A stretch of 7,289 nucleotides of DNA from Bacillota bacterium. GTDB lineage: Bacteria > Bacillota_A > Clostridia > DSM-8532. A model generated the notes under the pieces. It was not told the origin of the DNA. It did no database searches and worked only from the letters and a program-made list of their open reading frames with translations. This document shows positions 7,028 through 7,289 of this stretch, piece after piece; the first letter of the stretch is position 1; each line of letters begins with the position of its first letter. The DNA is taken from contig JAFADM010000490.1 in the NCBI GenBank assembly GCA_023424865.1, forward strand, positions 1-7,289. Reading direction: 5' to 3'. The position numbers were made by a program, and so were the translations under genes.

Positions 7028-7080
7028 ACTAAAGTCGGCGATGCTTTGCTCGGAGCCTGAACACTTAAGTCGCTGATGCT
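7028..7080 (+). repeat. Two 18-base direct repeats 35 bases apart
   Basis: Copies at 7028-7045 (actaaagtcggcgatgct) and 7063-7080 (acttaagtcgctgatgct) agree at 15 of 18 positions. In the proposed fold the first lies mainly in the P2 loop. The second spans the P2-P3 junction and the start of P3. The repeated motif could be a paired protein- or ligand-contact element, or a local duplication. Confidence 0.6.
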
Positions 7081-7112
7081 GAAAACCTGTTTAAGGCAAA
7101 GAATCCCTTGCA

Positions 7113-7286
7113 ATGAGCGGATTTGTTTGTGCTTGTTTTTTCAGTGTCAGCCATGGAGTGTGCGGGAACAAGGTTTGTTTTATAACAAGACTGCAGCAGG
7201 TAGAGCCTGACTGCAGTTTTTTTGAATGGAAATTCAAGGTGGTCTTTGCTTCAACCATGAAAGCGTTGGGAGGAGCGGGGCCATGA
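7113..7286 (+). CDS. Possible 57-residue Cys-containing small ORF through the leader
   Basis: ATG 7113 opens 57 codons ending at TGA 7284-7286. The peptide has Cys at residues 6, 8, 17, 22 and 34, a Phe/Val-rich first third and the C-terminal end ALGGAGP. Its stop overlaps the next ATG (7283-7285) in an ATGA arrangement, as in translationally coupled genes, and the downstream SD lies inside it. Against it: no SD precedes ATG 7113, the start sits in the apical loop of the P3 helix, and the frame runs straight through the terminator and its T-tract, giving Ser-Phe-Phe. It may be a leader peptide whose translation controls the terminator, or a chance frame. I recognise no family with certainty. 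Confidence 0.3.
   Translation: MSGFVCACFFSVSHGVCGNKVCFITRLQQVEPDCSFFEWKFKVVFASTMKALGGAGP
7190..7223 (+). terminator. Strong intrinsic terminator or attenuator
   Basis: actgcagcagg (7190-7200) pairs with cctg-a-ctgcagt (7206-7217), 11 pairs with one bulged A and a tagag loop. Seven T residues follow at 7217-7223. It stands 60 bases before a gene start, where it would attenuate that gene's transcription. Confidence 0.8.
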
Positions 7287-7289
7287 AAT
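7268..7289 (+). CDS. Start of a downstream gene, cut by the window edge
   Basis: A strong ribosome binding site, gggaggag (7268-7275), sits 7 bases before ATG 7283. The coding part visible is only ATG AAA T, so the product cannot be named. The gene would be controlled by the structured leader and terminator before it. The SD lies 18 bases after the 7239-7249 segment that is complementary to the leader. Confidence 0.55.

Larger units (their letters stand above)
6947..7223 (+). ncRNA. Structured leader RNA, possible riboswitch or attenuator, class unknown
   Basis: From the predicted transcription start to the terminator I can draw these helices. P1 pairs 6975-6982 with 7000-7006 (one bulge). 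P2 pairs gctccgcgcaaag (7008-7020) with ctttgctcggagc (7044-7056), 12 of 13 pairs, with a 23-base loop. P3 pairs 7073-7106 with 7119-7150, about 24 base pairs in six blocks with small internal loops and a 12-base apical loop. The terminator hairpin follows at 7190-7217 with its T-tract. A short hairpin (6940-6946 with 6954-6960) lies at the predicted start. The T-tract shows the direction is +. I compared it by eye with T-box, SAM, TPP, FMN, cobalamin, lysine, glycine, c-di-AMP, SRP, tmRNA and RNase P signatures and matched none. It could be a cis leader for the gene at 7283 or a free small RNA. Confidence 0.5.

Noticed and set aside
6840..7289. CRISPR array, tRNA, group II intron or a known riboswitch
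   Set aside because: Only two imperfect repeats, no cloverleaf and no intron domain V. None of the riboswitch signatures I know (T-box, TPP, FMN, SAM, cobalamin, lysine, glycine, c-di-AMP) is visible.

Overview
The window looks like a stretch of a low-GC Gram-positive chromosome, most likely Bacillota and probably Clostridia. The basis is AT-rich DNA, purine-rich Shine-Dalgarno (SD) sites (aggtgg, aaggtg, aaggag, aggag, ggagg), sigma-A-type promoters and intrinsic terminators with T-tracts. Every gene I can support lies on the + strand. The species cannot be named from the sequence alone.

Left part (1-1061): the 3' end of an unrecognised gene stops at 262. A 265-base gap with a hairpin follows, then a complete GNAT acetyltransferase of the RimJ/RimL type. 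Middle (1122-4309): three hydrolases in tandem, namely a calcineurin-like metallophosphoesterase with all its metal motifs, an alpha/beta hydrolase with a complete Ser-Asp-His triad, and a class C beta-lactamase-like serine hydrolase. Gaps of 60, 54 and 26 bases from the GNAT gene onward suggest one transcription unit of small-molecule-modifying enzymes. Their substrates cannot be read from sequence. The first three genes look AT-richer than the rest.

Right part (4310-6835): a 254-base gap without a T-box leads to cysS (cysteinyl-tRNA synthetase), which ends at a clear intrinsic terminator. A flavin reductase-like (DIM6/NTAB) gene follows. Its near-consensus promoter has a perfect 14-bp palindrome filling most of the -35/-10 spacer, a good sign of a dedicated repressor encoded elsewhere.

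3' end (6836-7289): this is the most unusual part. It has no long ORF but is dense with structure. It holds a 26-bp near-perfect inverted repeat, an extended -10 promoter, several RNA helices (one of about 24 base pairs with internal loops), an 18-base direct repeat at 35-base spacing and a strong intrinsic terminator. It ends with a strong SD and an ATG that opens a gene running off the window. A perfect 11-base complementarity links an early helix to the stretch just before that SD. A 57-codon Cys-rich ORF runs through the region and overlaps the last ATG as ATGA. I read this as a roughly 280-base structured leader or regulatory RNA with an attenuator, of a class I do not recognise.
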